Assembly (NCBI RefSeq): GCF_050003625.1
Contig: NC_134398.1
Span: 65,542,891 to 65,606,890 of the forward strand
Source: Haematobia irritans
Lineage: Eukaryota > Arthropoda > Insecta > Diptera > Muscidae
Reading direction: 5' to 3'
DNA length: 64,000 bases
The number at the start of each line of letters is the position of its first letter. Within the stretch, counting starts at the first letter, position 1. The notes beneath the pieces were generated by a model. The model was not told where the DNA came from and did no database searches. It saw nothing but the letters and a program-made list of their open reading frames with translations. A program made the position numbers and the translations under genes. Of the stretch, positions 1 through 10,930 are shown one piece after another.

Positions 1-430
1 AAAAAACACGTCCGTTCAGTTCGACGGTTTAATGACGAATTGTAGGGCAATAAAGGGATGTGGTGATTATTGGTCTAGCCACATATAGACCGATCTCCCG
101 ATTTTACTTCTTGATCTTCTAGAATCCGCAGTTTTTATTGCCTGAAATTGGAAATATAGAGGTGTTTTAGGACCATAAAGAGGTGTGCCGAAAATGGTAA
201 TTATCGGTCCCTGATTTGGTATAGAACCCATATAGACCGATCTCCCGATTTTACTTTTTGGTCTTCTAGAAACCGTAGTTTTTGCATCAAATTGAAAATC
301 TGGCGGATTTTTAGGACTATAAATAGGGATATAGAAGGCAGTGCGATCATGAAAATTGCTTGAAGCTGAACGTAAAATTCTCTCGTAATCATTTAAATAA
401 TGGGGTGGGGGAAATACAGATTTAAGATCC
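1..430 (-). repeat. Decayed tandem array, two units of about 149 bp
   Basis: The block containing ATAGACCGATCTCCC recurs near 83 and 232, giving a period of about 149 bp. The wording (ATATAGACCGATC, colour-swapped runs of polyA and GGTC) resembles the internal array of the HINE-1 elements further along, but it is too divergent to align by eye to either HINE family. The open frames across it on the minus strand come from the repeat and are not a gene. It runs off the left edge of the window, so its full size is unknown. Confidence 0.6.
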
Positions 431-680
431 AAGCGTTATTTAATCATTTGCTTGCACACTTACAAGAGATGATTATGATTCCTCTAAAACTCGAAGAAAA
501 ATGGTTCTTATAAATCCAGAATCTGATCTAGTCTTCATAGGTACAATTTTTAAATGTATCTTCGGGAAGCGTACTGATTGAACTGATCTGCTTGGGAGAA
601 TATTTGTCATAAAAGCCCAAGAAATTCTATATTTTATAAAGTAACCCGCTACGACGAAGAATTTTCAGAGGAAACTATTA
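431..680. other. AT-rich DNA, nothing recognised
   Basis: No coding frame, RNA gene or recognisable repeat is visible in this stretch. Confidence 0.6.
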
Positions 681-757
681 TATGGTGGAGGGTGGTGATT
701 CATGGTGGTGGATATTTAAGATTCGGCCCTGCCGAACTTCTGTTGTATATACTTGTT
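681..757 (-). mobile_element. HINE-1 5' end fragment
   Basis: The sequence runs GGTGGAGGG, then AAGATTCGGCCCTGCCGAAC and TATATACTTGTTT. This is the reverse complement of the HINE-1 5' terminus seen intact at 16139 (AACAAGTATATACGGCCG followed by a TTCGGC/GCCGAA hairpin and CCCTCCACCAT). Only the terminus is present. Confidence 0.65.
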
Positions 758-839
758 TATCATTAAAGTACAAAATATTTCCTTAATTCAAAAATAATAA
801 TAATAAATAAACCGAGGACGCAGAATGCTCCAAATAGGT

Positions 840-1090
840 CTACAACAAAATTTTTAGCAGTTTTGTGTTTAAGCCGAAGATTGCATTTCTTATTTAATTT
901 GAAGATTATTTCCATAAATCAAAGATGTCTTCACAATAAGGAAAACTAGCCTTCAAAGGCGCAAATTTTAAAGTGTCCTAAATTAAAGAATTTTCAAACA
1001 AAGTATAAAAACTTTGTTTTATATAAAATTTCTCTATTTATTTTGAATATATATTTCCTAAATGTTTTGTTAACTTAGTGTCTTAAAATG
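840..1090. repeat. Decayed MITE of the CACTGAAAA family
   Basis: Short phrases (AAGATTATTT, AAATCAAAGATG, GTGTCCTAAATTAAAG, TATAAAAACTTTGTTTTA) match in order the better-preserved copies at 17696-18289, 36783-37330 and 55375-55915. No termini can be placed. Confidence 0.4.
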
Positions 1091-2350
1091 TATGATACTT
1101 AATCTTTCGTATTAGACCATTATTGTTAAGGAACTTAAAAGATATCGATATGAATCTGCGTGAGCATGAACTGAGATTCTAGAAGCCTCGATCGTGAATA
1201 TGCCAAAGTGCAGCAAGGTTATATAAATTGCGTTTTCACTTGAGTAGGTTATGAGGCAGTTATGTGGTTCCTCAGAATTGAGAACAATAATACCGTGTAC
1301 GTATCTTGATGTTCCATTCAATTCAATTGTGTGAAAATATGTTAAGATTTTCCACACAATCGTGTGTGGCCTAAAGAGATTTCACTTGCTTATATCTCCT
1401 CTAAACGACATATTCACTCTACCAGGACTTGAGGGTGGTGAGTGAGAAAATAATAATGCCAGCCGTTTGGGTTTGCCCTGTTTCGTTTACTGTTGGTTCA
1501 CAACTATAAATAATGGCTTAACAAATTCATAAATAATATTTTACTATAAATTGTACAATATTTATGTCCATAACAACATTATAGTCATTTGTGCGATAAT
1601 TTATTATGTTTGACTATGGGCCCAATGTATCTTTGTGAAAATGCTGCAGCGCAACTTTCCTCCTTTGTGCTGCTACCCGTGCCTTGTCCCTCCTTTTTGG
1701 GATAGTGGATGAACATTGAAATATGCACATATTTCGTTGGCTATGCCAAAAGGCCTTTCCGAGGTTCTCCAATGCATGAGAGTTTGCCCATTTTAATAGA
1801 TTTGTTTGTAAAATGCATAAATGCTGTAAATCATTATGTGGTGCGGTTTCATTGAAAAATTACTGCTTCAGATCTGCAAGCTTGCCAGGATATTGGAAGG
1901 AGTTCAGGGGGCCAAAGTCTTGGATTATTAATGGCTTTGGAGGCAGAGAATATGAAATGCATAATTTGCATCGACAATAGATGGAGTTTATGAAAGTGCA
2001 ATTTGTTTGGTTTCAAGCAGCAGGGTTCGCCACAAATGTATAGTGGTTACTCGATGAACTCATAAAATAGTTGGCACCCACAGAAAAATTAAAATTCAGT
2101 TATTGCATGCCAAAAAATAAGCAATAATGAATACTTTCCATTGAGGTAAATCTAGGAAAATGCATTATTATGGATGAAGCTTGATAAATTAAAAATTGGC
2201 AAGAGTCTAAGCCAACATAATTAAATTGTTTCAATATAGGAAGTTTTTCCCTAGAAGTTACGAAGTTGGTCTGATAAGTTCCTACGAAGTAGTGCTATAA
2301 GTCATTCCGTTTGTAACACGTTGAAGTATCTATTTCCAGTCATAGTACAC
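1091..2350. other. No gene seen; single-copy-looking DNA
   Basis: About 1.26 kb with no coding frame of note. No phrase is shared with the repeat families defined elsewhere in the window. Confidence 0.5.
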
Positions 2351-2544
2351 TGAAAGAAAAGTGCATATGTTTGCAACTCCCAGAAGGAGATGAGATAGAC
2401 ACATTGTGTATTTGGCAATATTGCTAAGGATCGGTCCTTGAGTCAATGTACCATATCCGAGTGTCCGTCCGTCAATCTGTCTGTGAACATATTTTTGTAA
2501 TGAAAGTCCAGGTCGCAGTTTTAGTCCAATCGACTTCAAATTTG
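2351..2544 (-). mobile_element. HINE-2 3' end fragment
   Basis: The order of phrases (GTTTGCAACTCCCAGAAGG, AGACACATTGTGT, CTTGAGTC, GTCCGTCCGTCAATCTGTC, CAGGTCGCAGTTTTAGTCC, AATCGACTTCAAATTTG) is the same as in the complete HINE-2 at 38867-40990. The hairpin is degraded. The copy stops abruptly at 2544, where LINE sequence begins, so the LINE appears to have inserted here. Confidence 0.75.
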
Positions 2545-2556
2545 TATAAAGTGTAT

Positions 2557-3412
2557 AGGGCTGATAGATTGCGTCGGGGTGGTGGTGCTGCGATATATGT
2601 GAGAAATTATTTGCGGTCCCATATGTTTGTCAAATTAAGTATAGGTGATCCCATTGAGCATATTTTTGTGGAGATTTCATCTTCCGGGGGAAGACTGATG
2701 GTCGGCAGCGGTTATAGGCCAAATAATACCATTGACATGCAGGTACTTTTTGATGTCATTGTGGGTTTAACCGTTTCTTCCACGGATCCGGATAATTCCG
2801 AGGGATTTTAATTCCAATGTACTTTTGGATTCAAGCCTCATATTACAAATGTCTTCTATTGGTCTTCACCCCACTAATATTTACACTCCCACGCATTTCT
2901 CATCACGACTTATAGCACTCTTCTTGAACTTTTCTTTGTCAGTGATGTACGTAATGTATTGTTATATTATCAATTGTCTGCGTCTTGCTTTTCCATCCAT
3001 GATCTTATTTTTATGTGCTACAATTTTGGCACTCGCAGGGCTGAGCAAACTTTTGCTTACAGGTACTTTGTGAGTTTGGATTACGATTTTCTTAGGGCTA
3101 GTGTATCTATGGTTGAATGGGATTCGGTGTTTAGTATGGATTCGATTGAGATACAGGCAGATTTCCTTCAGAGGGATATAAGGAATGCATCGTTTTCTAG
3201 GTGGAAGCGTTTTCGGACGGCCGAACTACGCGAGGAATATCATTCTGCCAGGGACCGTGTTAATAAGTTGATAAGGTCGGCCAAGACTGAGTATTACCTA
3301 AGACGCTTTTCATCGGCCATGGAACGACTGATCACAATTTCTACAGCTTTGTCTCTTCGCCTACTTCCGCACATATGGATAACGAATTTTCCTGTGTTGA
3401 TCAGACGGAAGT
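2557..3412 (+). pseudogene. LINE endonuclease and linker, broken
   Basis: The first part reads RLRRGGGAAIYVRNYLRS and continues into an FVEISS...GSGYRPN segment. This is the core of a LINE AP-type endonuclease, which nicks target DNA to prime reverse transcription. A frame change near 2815 leads to a segment with SNVLLDSSL and PTHFSS, the C-terminal part of the same domain. From about 3090 the frame reads MVEWDSVFSMDSIEIQADFL and then, after an apparent deletion, RWKRFRTAELREEYHSARDR, the charged linker before the RT. At least two frameshifts and one deletion break it, so it cannot make an active protein. Confidence 0.75.
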
Positions 3413-3543
3413 AGTAACATGTTTTGCGATGATACGGTCGAATGCTGTTGGTTATGATATGTTAGACCCGAAGAAGAATTATTCTGCCTTATATACTGCC
3501 ATATATCACACATCTCTTCAATGGAATAATCACCACTAGTACC

Positions 3544-4250
3544 TTGTACACATATTTGAATCAATGTTCCCTATTATGCGAGGAACAATCAGGATTTCGT
3601 CCTAACCACAGTTGTGTAAGTGCCCTGGCTGATGTTACTGAGAATATTCGAGGGAATTTGGAGGATGATAGGATCAATTTTCTTGTTCTTCTTGATCATT
3701 CCAAGACAATTGACTGTGTGGATCATATTATGCTGGGCGCTAAGATGCGTCATTTGTTCGGGTTTTCTCCTTCGTCAGTCAAATTGATTTCATCTTATCT
3801 GTATTCTCAAAGTCTCTTACGTCTAGTCCGTTGTCTGTATCAAAAGGAGTGCCCCAGGGTTCGATACTTGGTCCACTTTTATTCTCCCTGTATATCAATG
3901 ATTTACCAAGTCAATTGTCTTTCTGTCAGGTGCATATGTACGCGGACGATGTTCAGGTCTATATTAGTAGCACGAGGGATGGGCTAGATGAACAGGTTGG
4001 GATGATTAACCATGAGTTATCTAGGATTTATGCATGGGCTGGTGCTAATGGTCTGTGCCTTAACTCAAACAAATCTAAATGTTTGATTATAAGAAATAGG
4101 TTAACGCGATTTTCTCACGATATAGAAATACGGATGGGTGGGAGGAGACTTGAGATTGTCGACCGTGCGAAAAATCTAGGCGTGATGTTTAGTAGCTCTC
4201 TTACTTGGAGGAATCACATTAATACAGTCATAGGACACCAGTTAGGATAA
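3544..4250 (+). pseudogene. LINE reverse transcriptase, frameshifted
   Basis: Two overlapping frames together cover the fingers and palm of a non-LTR reverse transcriptase. The first has EEQSGFRPNHSC and LLDHSKTIDCVDH (the usual form is DFSKAFDTVDH). The second has [20 protein letters not shown], then MYADDVQVY with the catalytic YADD, and ends in [15 protein letters not shown]. The frame switch lies near 3830. The 203-bp duplication that follows further scrambles the thumb region. Past it, at 4585-4776, the frame continues with RYVYGLKRRDSVSRY and LQKIIYTLTPPYLY, both typical of the C-terminal part. Confidence 0.85.
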
Positions 4251-4500
4251 GGTCTCTTCTGGCTAAGACGTACATTGTACTACATTGTTATACCGTAACA
4301 ATGTTAACGCGATTTTCTCACGATATTGATATACGGATGGGTGGGAGGAGACTTGAGATTGTCGACCGTGCGAAAAATCTAGGCGTGATGTTTAGTAGCT
4401 CTCTTACTTGGAGGAATCACATTAATACAGTCATAGGACACCAGTTAGGATAAGGTCTCTTCTGGCTAAGACGTACATTGTACTACATTGTAATACCGTA
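4101..4500 (+). repeat. 203-bp tandem duplication inside the LINE
   Basis: TTAACGCGATTTTCTCACGA starts at 4101 and again at 4304, and the two units then agree almost base for base through GGATAAGGTCTCTTCTGG. Only a couple of differences are visible, so the duplication is much younger than the decay of the LINE as a whole. The second unit is followed by repeated GTAC-rich words (about 4487-4550). Confidence 0.9.
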
Positions 4501-5160
4501 CATTGTAATACCTGGTACTATGTACGTCGTACGTACCTGGTACGTATTATCTATGGATGTGAGCTGTTTGCAAACGGTAACTCAGTGAGCAAACGCAAAC
4601 TAAATACCTTTTTTAATAGTGTGACGCGATATGTTTACGGCTTGAAGCGACGGGATTCTGTATCTCGTTATAACGTGGTTCTGTACGGGGTTGGTATTAA
4701 TGAGGTGTTGCATATAAGGTCGCGTATTTACTTACAGAAGATAATTTATACGCTCACACCACCGTATTTGTATTAGCTTTGTCCGATCCAATATAGGCAA
4801 GAAACTTATACATATGCTGCATCGGAAATTAATAGCACAATGACAGTTTTTCATTTTCGCCATACGTCTTTGGAACTCTCTACCAAATGAATTACAATTC
4901 GGTCATTTTCAAACGTAAACTTTGGGAATTTTACAAGGAATCTGTATATTAAACGTCCGGAATAGTGAATGAAAACGGGTTTATTATTTATTTATTTATT
5001 TATGTATTTGTATATTTTTTCTTTTTTATTTATTTATTATTATTTTTATTATTATACATATTTTTTGTATTTTTATTATTTATTATTTTTTTATTATACT
5101 TTTATTTGATTAATTCCTCAAATTTAATTAAAAAATTTAAATTGCTATTTTATATATCTT

Positions 5161-5423
5161 CTTGAAATTAATTCTATGCTATAATCTTTACTTTTTTGCA
5201 TTAGTTATATTAATTAAAAATATATTAATTAAAAATTAAAGGATATTTTTTATTAACCACCTTCCTTTATGTTAAATTTCAAACTTTAAATTTGTCATGT
5301 TTTTTTCCTTGTTGTGATTTGTTGTCTTAACTCTATATTTGAATTTGTTTTATCTAATTGTATTAGTTATAAGATTTTAAAAATATGTAGGATTTTCTCC
5401 CCGTACTATAATTATAAGAATTT
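5161..5423. other. AT-rich DNA, nothing recognised
   Basis: Between the LINE tail and the next HINE-1 hairpin there is only AT-rich sequence with no coding frame. Confidence 0.5.
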
Positions 5424-6672
5424 TTTATACCCTCCACCATAGGAAGGGGGTATATTAACTTTGTCATTCCGTTTGTAACACATCGAAATATTGCTCTAAG
5501 ACCCCATAAAGTATATATATTCTGGGTCGTGGTGAAATTCTGAGTCGAACTGAGCATGTCCGTCCGTCCGTCTGTTGAAATCACGCTAACTTCCGAACGA
5601 AACAAGTTATCGACTTGAAACTTGGTACAAGTAGTTGTTATTGATGTAGGTCGGATGGTATTGCAAAAGGGTCCATATCGGTCCACTTTTACGTATAGCC
5701 CCCATATAAACGGACCCCCAAATTTTGCTTGCGATTGCTCTAAGAGAAGCAAATTTCATCCGATCCGGCTGAAATTTGGTACATGGTGTTAGTATATGGT
5801 CTCTAACAACCATGCAAAAATGTGTCCATATCGGTCCACTTTTACGTATAGCCCCCATATAAACGGACCCCCAAATTTGGCTTGCGATTGCTCTAAGAGA
5901 TGCAAATTTCATCCGATCCGGCTGAAATTTGATACATGGTGTTAGTATATGGTCTCTATCAACCATGCAAAAATTGGTCCATATCGGTCCACTTTTACGT
6001 ATAGCCCACATATTAACGGACCCCCAAATTTGGCTTGCGATTGCTCTAAGAGAAGCAAATTTCATCCGATCCGGCTGAAATTTGGTACATGGTGTTAGTA
6101 TATGGTCTCTAACAACCATGCAAAAATTGGTCCATATAAGTCCATAATCATATATATCCCCCATATAAACCGATCCCTAAATTTGGTTTTGGAGCCTCTT
6201 GGAGGAGCAAATTTCATCCGAGTTAGCTGAAATTTGGTACATTGTGCTAGTATGTTATATGGCCGTTAACAACCATGCCTAACTAGGTCCATATCGGTCT
6301 ATAATTATATATAGCCCTCAGATAAATCGACCCCAATCACACAAAAATTGGTCCATATCAAGTTCATAATTCTATATAGCCCCCATATAAATGACCCCCA
6401 TATTTCAATTCTAACTCTCTATCATACGTACCGTGCAAAAGTCCATGTCGATTCGTAATTATTTGTAGACTTACCTATACATAACTTTTTTGTCTAATAT
6501 ATACCACGTATGGACTAAATCACAATTTAGAAAACGATGTTAAGAAGTTTTAAGATAACACAACCCAAGTAATTCGATTGTAGATGACAGTCTTTCGTAG
6601 AAGTTTCTACGCAATGTGGTGGAGGGTACATAAGATTCGGCCTTGCTGAACTTACGGCCGTATATACTTGTT
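5424..6672 (-). mobile_element. HINE-1 (Helentron/DINE-like element), near complete
   Basis: The 3' end is a hairpin near 5426-5456 (TATACCCTCCACCAT paired with a degraded GGGGGTATA). It is followed by TTTGTAACACATCGAAATA, CCCCATAAAGTATATATATT, a GTCCGTCCGTCCGTCTG run, and then about three 153-bp tandem units. The 5' end at 6672 reads, on the minus strand, AACAAGTATATACGGCCGTA. The block 'ATAAAGTATATATATTCT ... GTCGA..T ... CATGTCCGTC' together with the terminal hairpin matches my knowledge of Drosophila INE-1/DINE-1, a non-autonomous Helentron. No protein is encoded. The 29-bp A/T microsatellite found in other HINE-1 copies is absent here. Confidence 0.8.
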
Positions 6673-7440
6673 ATTGTTGTTGTGCGGATATTATTCAATA
6701 AATATTATTCAAATATATTTCTGTTTTTGGGTAAGAATATAAACCTATCGAAAAAATTGGTTCAGATTTAGATATAACTCCCATATATACCTTTCGCCCG
6801 ATAAGCACTTATATGGCCCTAGAGTTTTATCCTGATTTGCTTGAAATTTTCCATAAAGAGTAGTAGTATAGTCAAGTGTGCTAAATTTTATTGAAATCGG
6901 TGCAGAATTAGATATAGCTCCCATATATCTCTTTCGCCCCATTTACACTAATATGACCATAGAGACCAAAGTTGTACTCTGATTTACGTGAAATTTTGCA
7001 TAAGAAGTAAAATCAACATAGTAACTATAACATACATGTCAAATTTGGTTCAGATTTACATATAGTTTCCATATACACATAGCCCACAAAGTCTGCGTTC
7101 ACTTCAATTTCGTTTATTATTTGTCTAAAAAAACAACATTGTTATAACAAAGCAAAAAATGTTTATGGTGAATTTATTATTTGCATCCGTTAGTTCATAA
7201 ATACGAGTATACGACAAAATGCATATTCTTCTTCTCACATTAATAACAGCGCCATGTAATCGAATCATCGAGTGCAAACTGCTACCAAAAAGTCTGCGTT
7301 CACTATATCTATTCAAATTGTACCGTTACATTTTTGATTTTTATTTCAGTTTTCTCTTATTTTTATCTTTGTTATTAAGTTTGATCGTTTCCTCAACTCA
7401 GAAAAGTAGAAAAATCAAAAAAAGGAAATTAAGGGTATAG

Positions 7441-7601
7441 AAATAAGCGTCAACGAAAGAAAAATAATAATTACATTATGAAAAGAAAGCAAAAATGTTC
7501 GAAATATTGGTAAAACCGTAGGTAGATCATATTCATTTGTACAAAGAGTTATAAAGAACTTTAAAGAAAACGGAATTTTAACACCAAAAGAAGTGCGGTG
7601 T
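7441..7601 (+). pseudogene. Tc1-like transposase, N-terminal DNA-binding fragment
   Basis: One frame reads VGRSYSFVQRVIKNFKENG and then ILTPKEVR. This is the end of the second helix-turn-helix of Tc1 transposases, which binds the inverted repeats. Stops and a frame change precede it. It ends where HINE-1 sequence begins (about 7602). The catalytic half of the same gene resumes at about 9198. Confidence 0.75.
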
Positions 7602-9197
7602 TAAAAGTTAATCCATACGTGGTATATATTATACAAAAAGTTATGTATAGGTAAGTCTAAAAATTATTACGAATCGATATGGACTTTTTGCACGATACGT
7701 AGAGAGCCAGAATTAAAATATGGGGGGTCGCTTATATGGAGGCTATATACAATTGCGAACTTGATATGGACCAATTTTTGTGTGATTGGGGATCGATTTA
7801 TCTGAGGGCTATATATAACTATAGACCGGTATGGACCTAGTTAGGCATGGTTGTTAACCGCCATAAACTAGTACAATGTACCAAATTTCAACTGACTCGT
7901 ATGAAATTTGCTCCTCCAAGACGCTCCAAAACCAAATCTCGGGATCGGTTTATATGGGGGCTATATATGATTATGCACTGATATGGACCACTTTTGGCAT
8001 GGTTGTTAAATATCATATACTACCACCACGTACCAAATTTCAACCAGATCGGATGAATTTTGCTTCTCCAAAAGGCACCGGAGGTCAAATCTGGGGATCG
8101 GTTTTTATGGGGGCTATATAATTATGTACCGATTTCGACCAATTTTTGCATGGGTGTTTGAGACCATATATTAACACCACGTACCAAATTTCAACTGAAT
8201 CAGATGAATTTTGGTCTTTCAAGAGGCTCCGGAGGTCAAATCTGGTGATCGGTTTATATGGGGGATATATATAATTATGGACCGATATGGACCAAATTTG
8301 CATGGTCATTAGAGACCATATACTAACACCATGTATCAAATTTTGGACTTTTGCACGGTACGTATGATAGAGAGTTAGAATTGAAATATGGGGGTCATTT
8401 ATATGGGGGCTATATAGAATTATGAACTTGATATGGACCAATTTTTGTGTGATTGGGGTCGATTTATCTGAGGGCTATATATAATTATAGACCGATATGG
8501 ACCTAGTTAGGCATGGTTGTTAACGGCCATATAACATACTAGCACAATGTACCAAATTTCAGCTAACTCGGATGAAATTTGCTCCTCCAAGAGGCTCCAA
8601 AACCAAATTTAGGGATCGGTTTATATGGGGGATATATATAATTATGGACCGATGTGGACCAATTTTTGCATGGTCATTAGAGACCATATACTAACACCAT
8701 GTATCAAATTTTAGCCGGATCGGATGAAATTTGCTTCCCTTAGAGGCTCCGGAGGTCAAATCGGGGGATCGGTTTATATGGGGGCTATATATAATTATGG
8801 ACCGATGTGGACCAGTTTTTGCATGGTTGTTAGAGACCATATACTAACACCATGTACCAAATTTCAGCCGGATCGGATGAAATTTGCTTCTCTTAAAGGA
8901 CCCGAAAAACAAATTTGGGGGTCCGTTTATATGGAGGCTATACGTAAAAGTGGACCGATATGGCCCATTTGCAATACCATCCGACCTACATCAATAACAA
9001 CTACTTGTGCCAAGTTTCAAGTCGATAGCTTGTTTCGTTCGGAAGTTAGCGTGATTTCAACAGACGGACGGACATGCTCAGATCGACTCAGAATTTCACC
9101 ACGACCCAGAATATATATACTTTATGGGGTCTTAGAGCAATATTTCGATGTGTTACAAACGGAATGACAAAGTTCATATGGTGGAGGGTATAAAAAG
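7602..9197 (+). mobile_element. HINE-1 copy nested in the Tc1 transposase gene
   Basis: It opens with ACGTGGTATATATTATAC and TATGTATAGGTAAGTCTAA, which in the copy at 5424-6672 lie about 190 bp inside the 5' end, so the terminus is lost. About nine array units follow, partly at 153-bp spacing, then the 3' block (GACGGACGGACATG, ATATATATACTTTATGGGGT). The hairpin is half deleted, leaving only ATGGTGGAGGGTATAAAAA. Tc1 coding sequence resumes directly after it. Confidence 0.8.
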
Positions 9198-9655
9198 TAT
9201 TTCTGCAGAAACAGACAGAAAAGTATTGCAAAAAGCTGGATTCCACTGTGGGGTTGCCTGTCGAAAACCATACATACCGTTTGTGAACAACAAAAACGCA
9301 TAGAATTTGTTCATAAATAAATAAGCAAGCCGCCAGAATTCTGAAACAAGTTGTATTTTCAGACGAAAACAAGTTTTGTATTGTTTGCTGGAAAGCAGGG
9401 GGTATTAAAATATATTAAAATAAAATTTAAGTCAACGTGCCGAAAAACTTTACTTAGCAGACACGTTTTTGTTCCAGCAGGATAACGATCCAAAGCATAC
9501 TGCAGAGATCGTAAGACTTTGGCTTCTATATAATGTCCCAAGGCAGCTGAAAATATCCCCACAATCACCTGATCTTATCCGAATAGAGCACCTGTGGGTC
9601 CTACTGGAGAAAAGGATACAGCAACATAATATTTCCAGCAAGGAAACGTTATGAA
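9198..9655 (+). pseudogene. Tc1-like transposase, catalytic half (DD34E), decayed
   Basis: The sequence encodes VVFSDENKFCIV around the first catalytic Asp (near 9350). From 9469 it encodes FQQDNDPKHTAEIVRLWLLY, which holds the second Asp, and then PQSPDLIRIEHLW with the terminal Glu. I count 34 residues between the second Asp and the Glu, the DD34E spacing of Tc1. Only about 70 bp separate the two blocks, where an intact gene has roughly 250, so the middle is deleted. This domain cuts and joins the transposon ends. Frameshifts and the nested HINE-1 upstream make it non-functional. Confidence 0.85.
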
Positions 9656-9679
9656 AGGGGGGGGGGGTCTGGAAGGAAG

Positions 9680-10322
9680 GGGAAAGGTAGCAGATATTTA
9701 CAAGCACATAAAACTGTCAAAGTTCGCAAAGAAATATCTGGTTTGGCAAGCCATCTGTACCTGTGGCTTGAAAAGCAGCATTTTCATAGCTTCCGGGACT
9801 GTCAACCAAGAAATTTACATGAAATAGTGTTTGAATAAACGTCTGCTGCCTTTCCTGAAGAAACACGATTGTTCCGTACTGTTTTGGCCGGATTTGGCAT
9901 CTTGCCATTACGGTAAAAAGGCCATGGAGTGGTACGCCGCCAACAACGTGCAGGTTGTTCCAAGGACAAGAATCCTCCCAACACTCCAGAGCTCCGCCCA
10001 ATTGAGAAATACTGGGCTATTGTCAAGCGGAACCTAAAGAAGACCAAAAAAAAAAACTGCTAAGGACGAGCAACACTTCAAGGCAAACTGGCTTTCTGCG
10101 GCAAAGAAGGTGGACAAGGTGGCTGTACAAAATCTGATGGCAGGTGTCAAGCGTGAGGCCCGGCAATTCGGATTTGGAAAAGCGAAAGCCTAACTGAATA
10201 TTTTTCCTGAAGTTTATACTAATTGAACTTGAAAAAGGAATTTAATTTGATTTTTTAAATAAACGATTTCACCGATTTACACGCGTTTTCCCTTGACCAA
10301 ATTTTGACCGTATCACCCTTTA
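9680..10322 (+). mobile_element. Fragment of an IS630-Tc1-mariner element with D37E spacing
   Basis: Coding blocks include KKYLVWQAICTCGLKS, then KRLLPFLKKHDCSVLFWPDL and ASCHYGKKAMEWYAANNVQV, and after a frame change NPPNTPELRPIEKYWAIVKR. I count 37 residues between Asp of WPD and Glu of RPIE. ITmD37E elements are known from mosquitoes. The reading frame ends with a plausible natural stop near 10190 after QFGFGKAKA. The 3' end reads GACCGTATCACCCTTTAC, a likely terminus. The 5' part, including the first Asp, is absent. It sits inside the 3' half of the Tc1-like element. Confidence 0.75.
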
Positions 10323-10784
10323 CATATCTTTATCTTCAATATAATAATGAATTTCATGGTGTTTTTGTTTTCGTATTTAAGAGTTCAAATGAAATATACA
10401 TGTAGAAATTTGTCTAATTGTTCGCATTTATATTAAGTTTTTTGTACATTGTATAAATAATTATATGATGAACGCAGACTTTATGGGCTATGTGTATATG
10501 TTTTTCCGATTTGGGCAAAAATGGCCAAACTACCCACATTTTCCTTGAAAAATTGCCACTGCTAAATCAAAAACATGTAAAAACGACTACATTTTTCCTA
10601 TACTTCTTATACATATCTATCGACCGATAAATCATACACTTTTGCGAAGTTGCCAGTTGTTTTGTTGTTTTACTAACATTGTGTTCCACCCCAGGGCATT
10701 AGCCGACTTAAATTTTAAGTTTATAGATTTTGTAGAAGTCTAACAAATTTTGTTCAGATAGAGTCAGATTTTAATATATTTGTA

Positions 10785-10930
10785 TATAGAAACATTAACC
10801 ACCATAAAAAGTGGTGCAGGGTATAATATAGTCGGCACCGCCCGACCTTGTATATGGAAACATTAACCACCATAAAGTGGTGCAGGGTATAATATAGTCG
10901 GCACTGCCCGACCTTATACTTTCCTTACTT
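10785..10930 (-). repeat. Tandemly doubled HINE-2 5' terminus
   Basis: The phrase from GAAACATTAACCACCATAAA through GTGGTGCAGGGTATAATATAG to GCCCGACCTT occurs twice in a row (about 10790 and 10856). It contains the 5' hairpin GTCGGC/GCCGAC. Confidence 0.85.

Larger units (their letters stand above)
2545..5160 (+). mobile_element. 5'-truncated non-LTR retrotransposon (LINE)
   Basis: This is a decayed LINE carrying, in order, an apurinic-type endonuclease segment (about 2557-3075), a linker, a reverse transcriptase (about 3540-4250) and a conserved C-terminal region ending in an LWNSLPNEL-like motif near 4870. The 3' end is a T/A-rich tail of TTTATTTA repeats from about 4975. The RT has YADD, as in several Jockey-superfamily clades. 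A Loa/Baggins-like placement is possible but was not tested. It is 5'-truncated at 2545 inside a HINE-2 copy. No clean target-site duplication is seen. Confidence 0.85.
7076..10494 (+). mobile_element. Tc1-like DNA transposon with 26-bp TIRs
   Basis: The left end CACATAGCCCACAAAGTCTG (continuing CGTTCA) and the reverse complement of the right end CACATAGCCCATAAAGTCTG (continuing CGTTCA) form a 26-bp terminal inverted repeat with one mismatch. TA lies outside both ends (7074-7075 and 10495-10496), the expected Tc1/mariner target duplication. A direct copy of AAAGTCTGCGTTCAC inside the left arm (7288-7302) recalls the repeated transposase-binding sites of Tc1-like elements with several direct repeats. 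The element is inactive: its transposase is split by a HINE-1 and by a second transposon fragment. Confidence 0.9.
6730..10930 (-). mobile_element. HINE-2 copy, interrupted by a 3.4-kb Tc1-like element
   Basis: The visible HINE-2 parts are 6730-7075 (array units with TCGGTTCAGATTTAG and CTCCCATATATACC) and 10495-10930 (unique 5' part and terminus). The 3' hairpin side is missing. Across the insertion, TTTCCATA and TATGTTTTTCCGATTT join to recreate the uninterrupted phrase at 39605-39635 (CCCATATATATGTTTTTCTG), which proves the insertion point. The 5' end reads, in reverse, AACAAGTAAGGAAAGTATAA. The last 70-odd bp are tandemly duplicated (10785-10852 and 10853-10930). Confidence 0.85.

Noticed and set aside
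4965..5165. 66-codon hydrophobic frame as a membrane peptide
   Set aside because: It is the TTTATTTA tail of the LINE, which translates as Phe/Ile/Leu/Tyr by composition.
5607..6164. 185-codon repetitive protein
   Set aside because: It is the 153-bp array of HINE-1 read in an open frame; arrays elsewhere break the frame freely.
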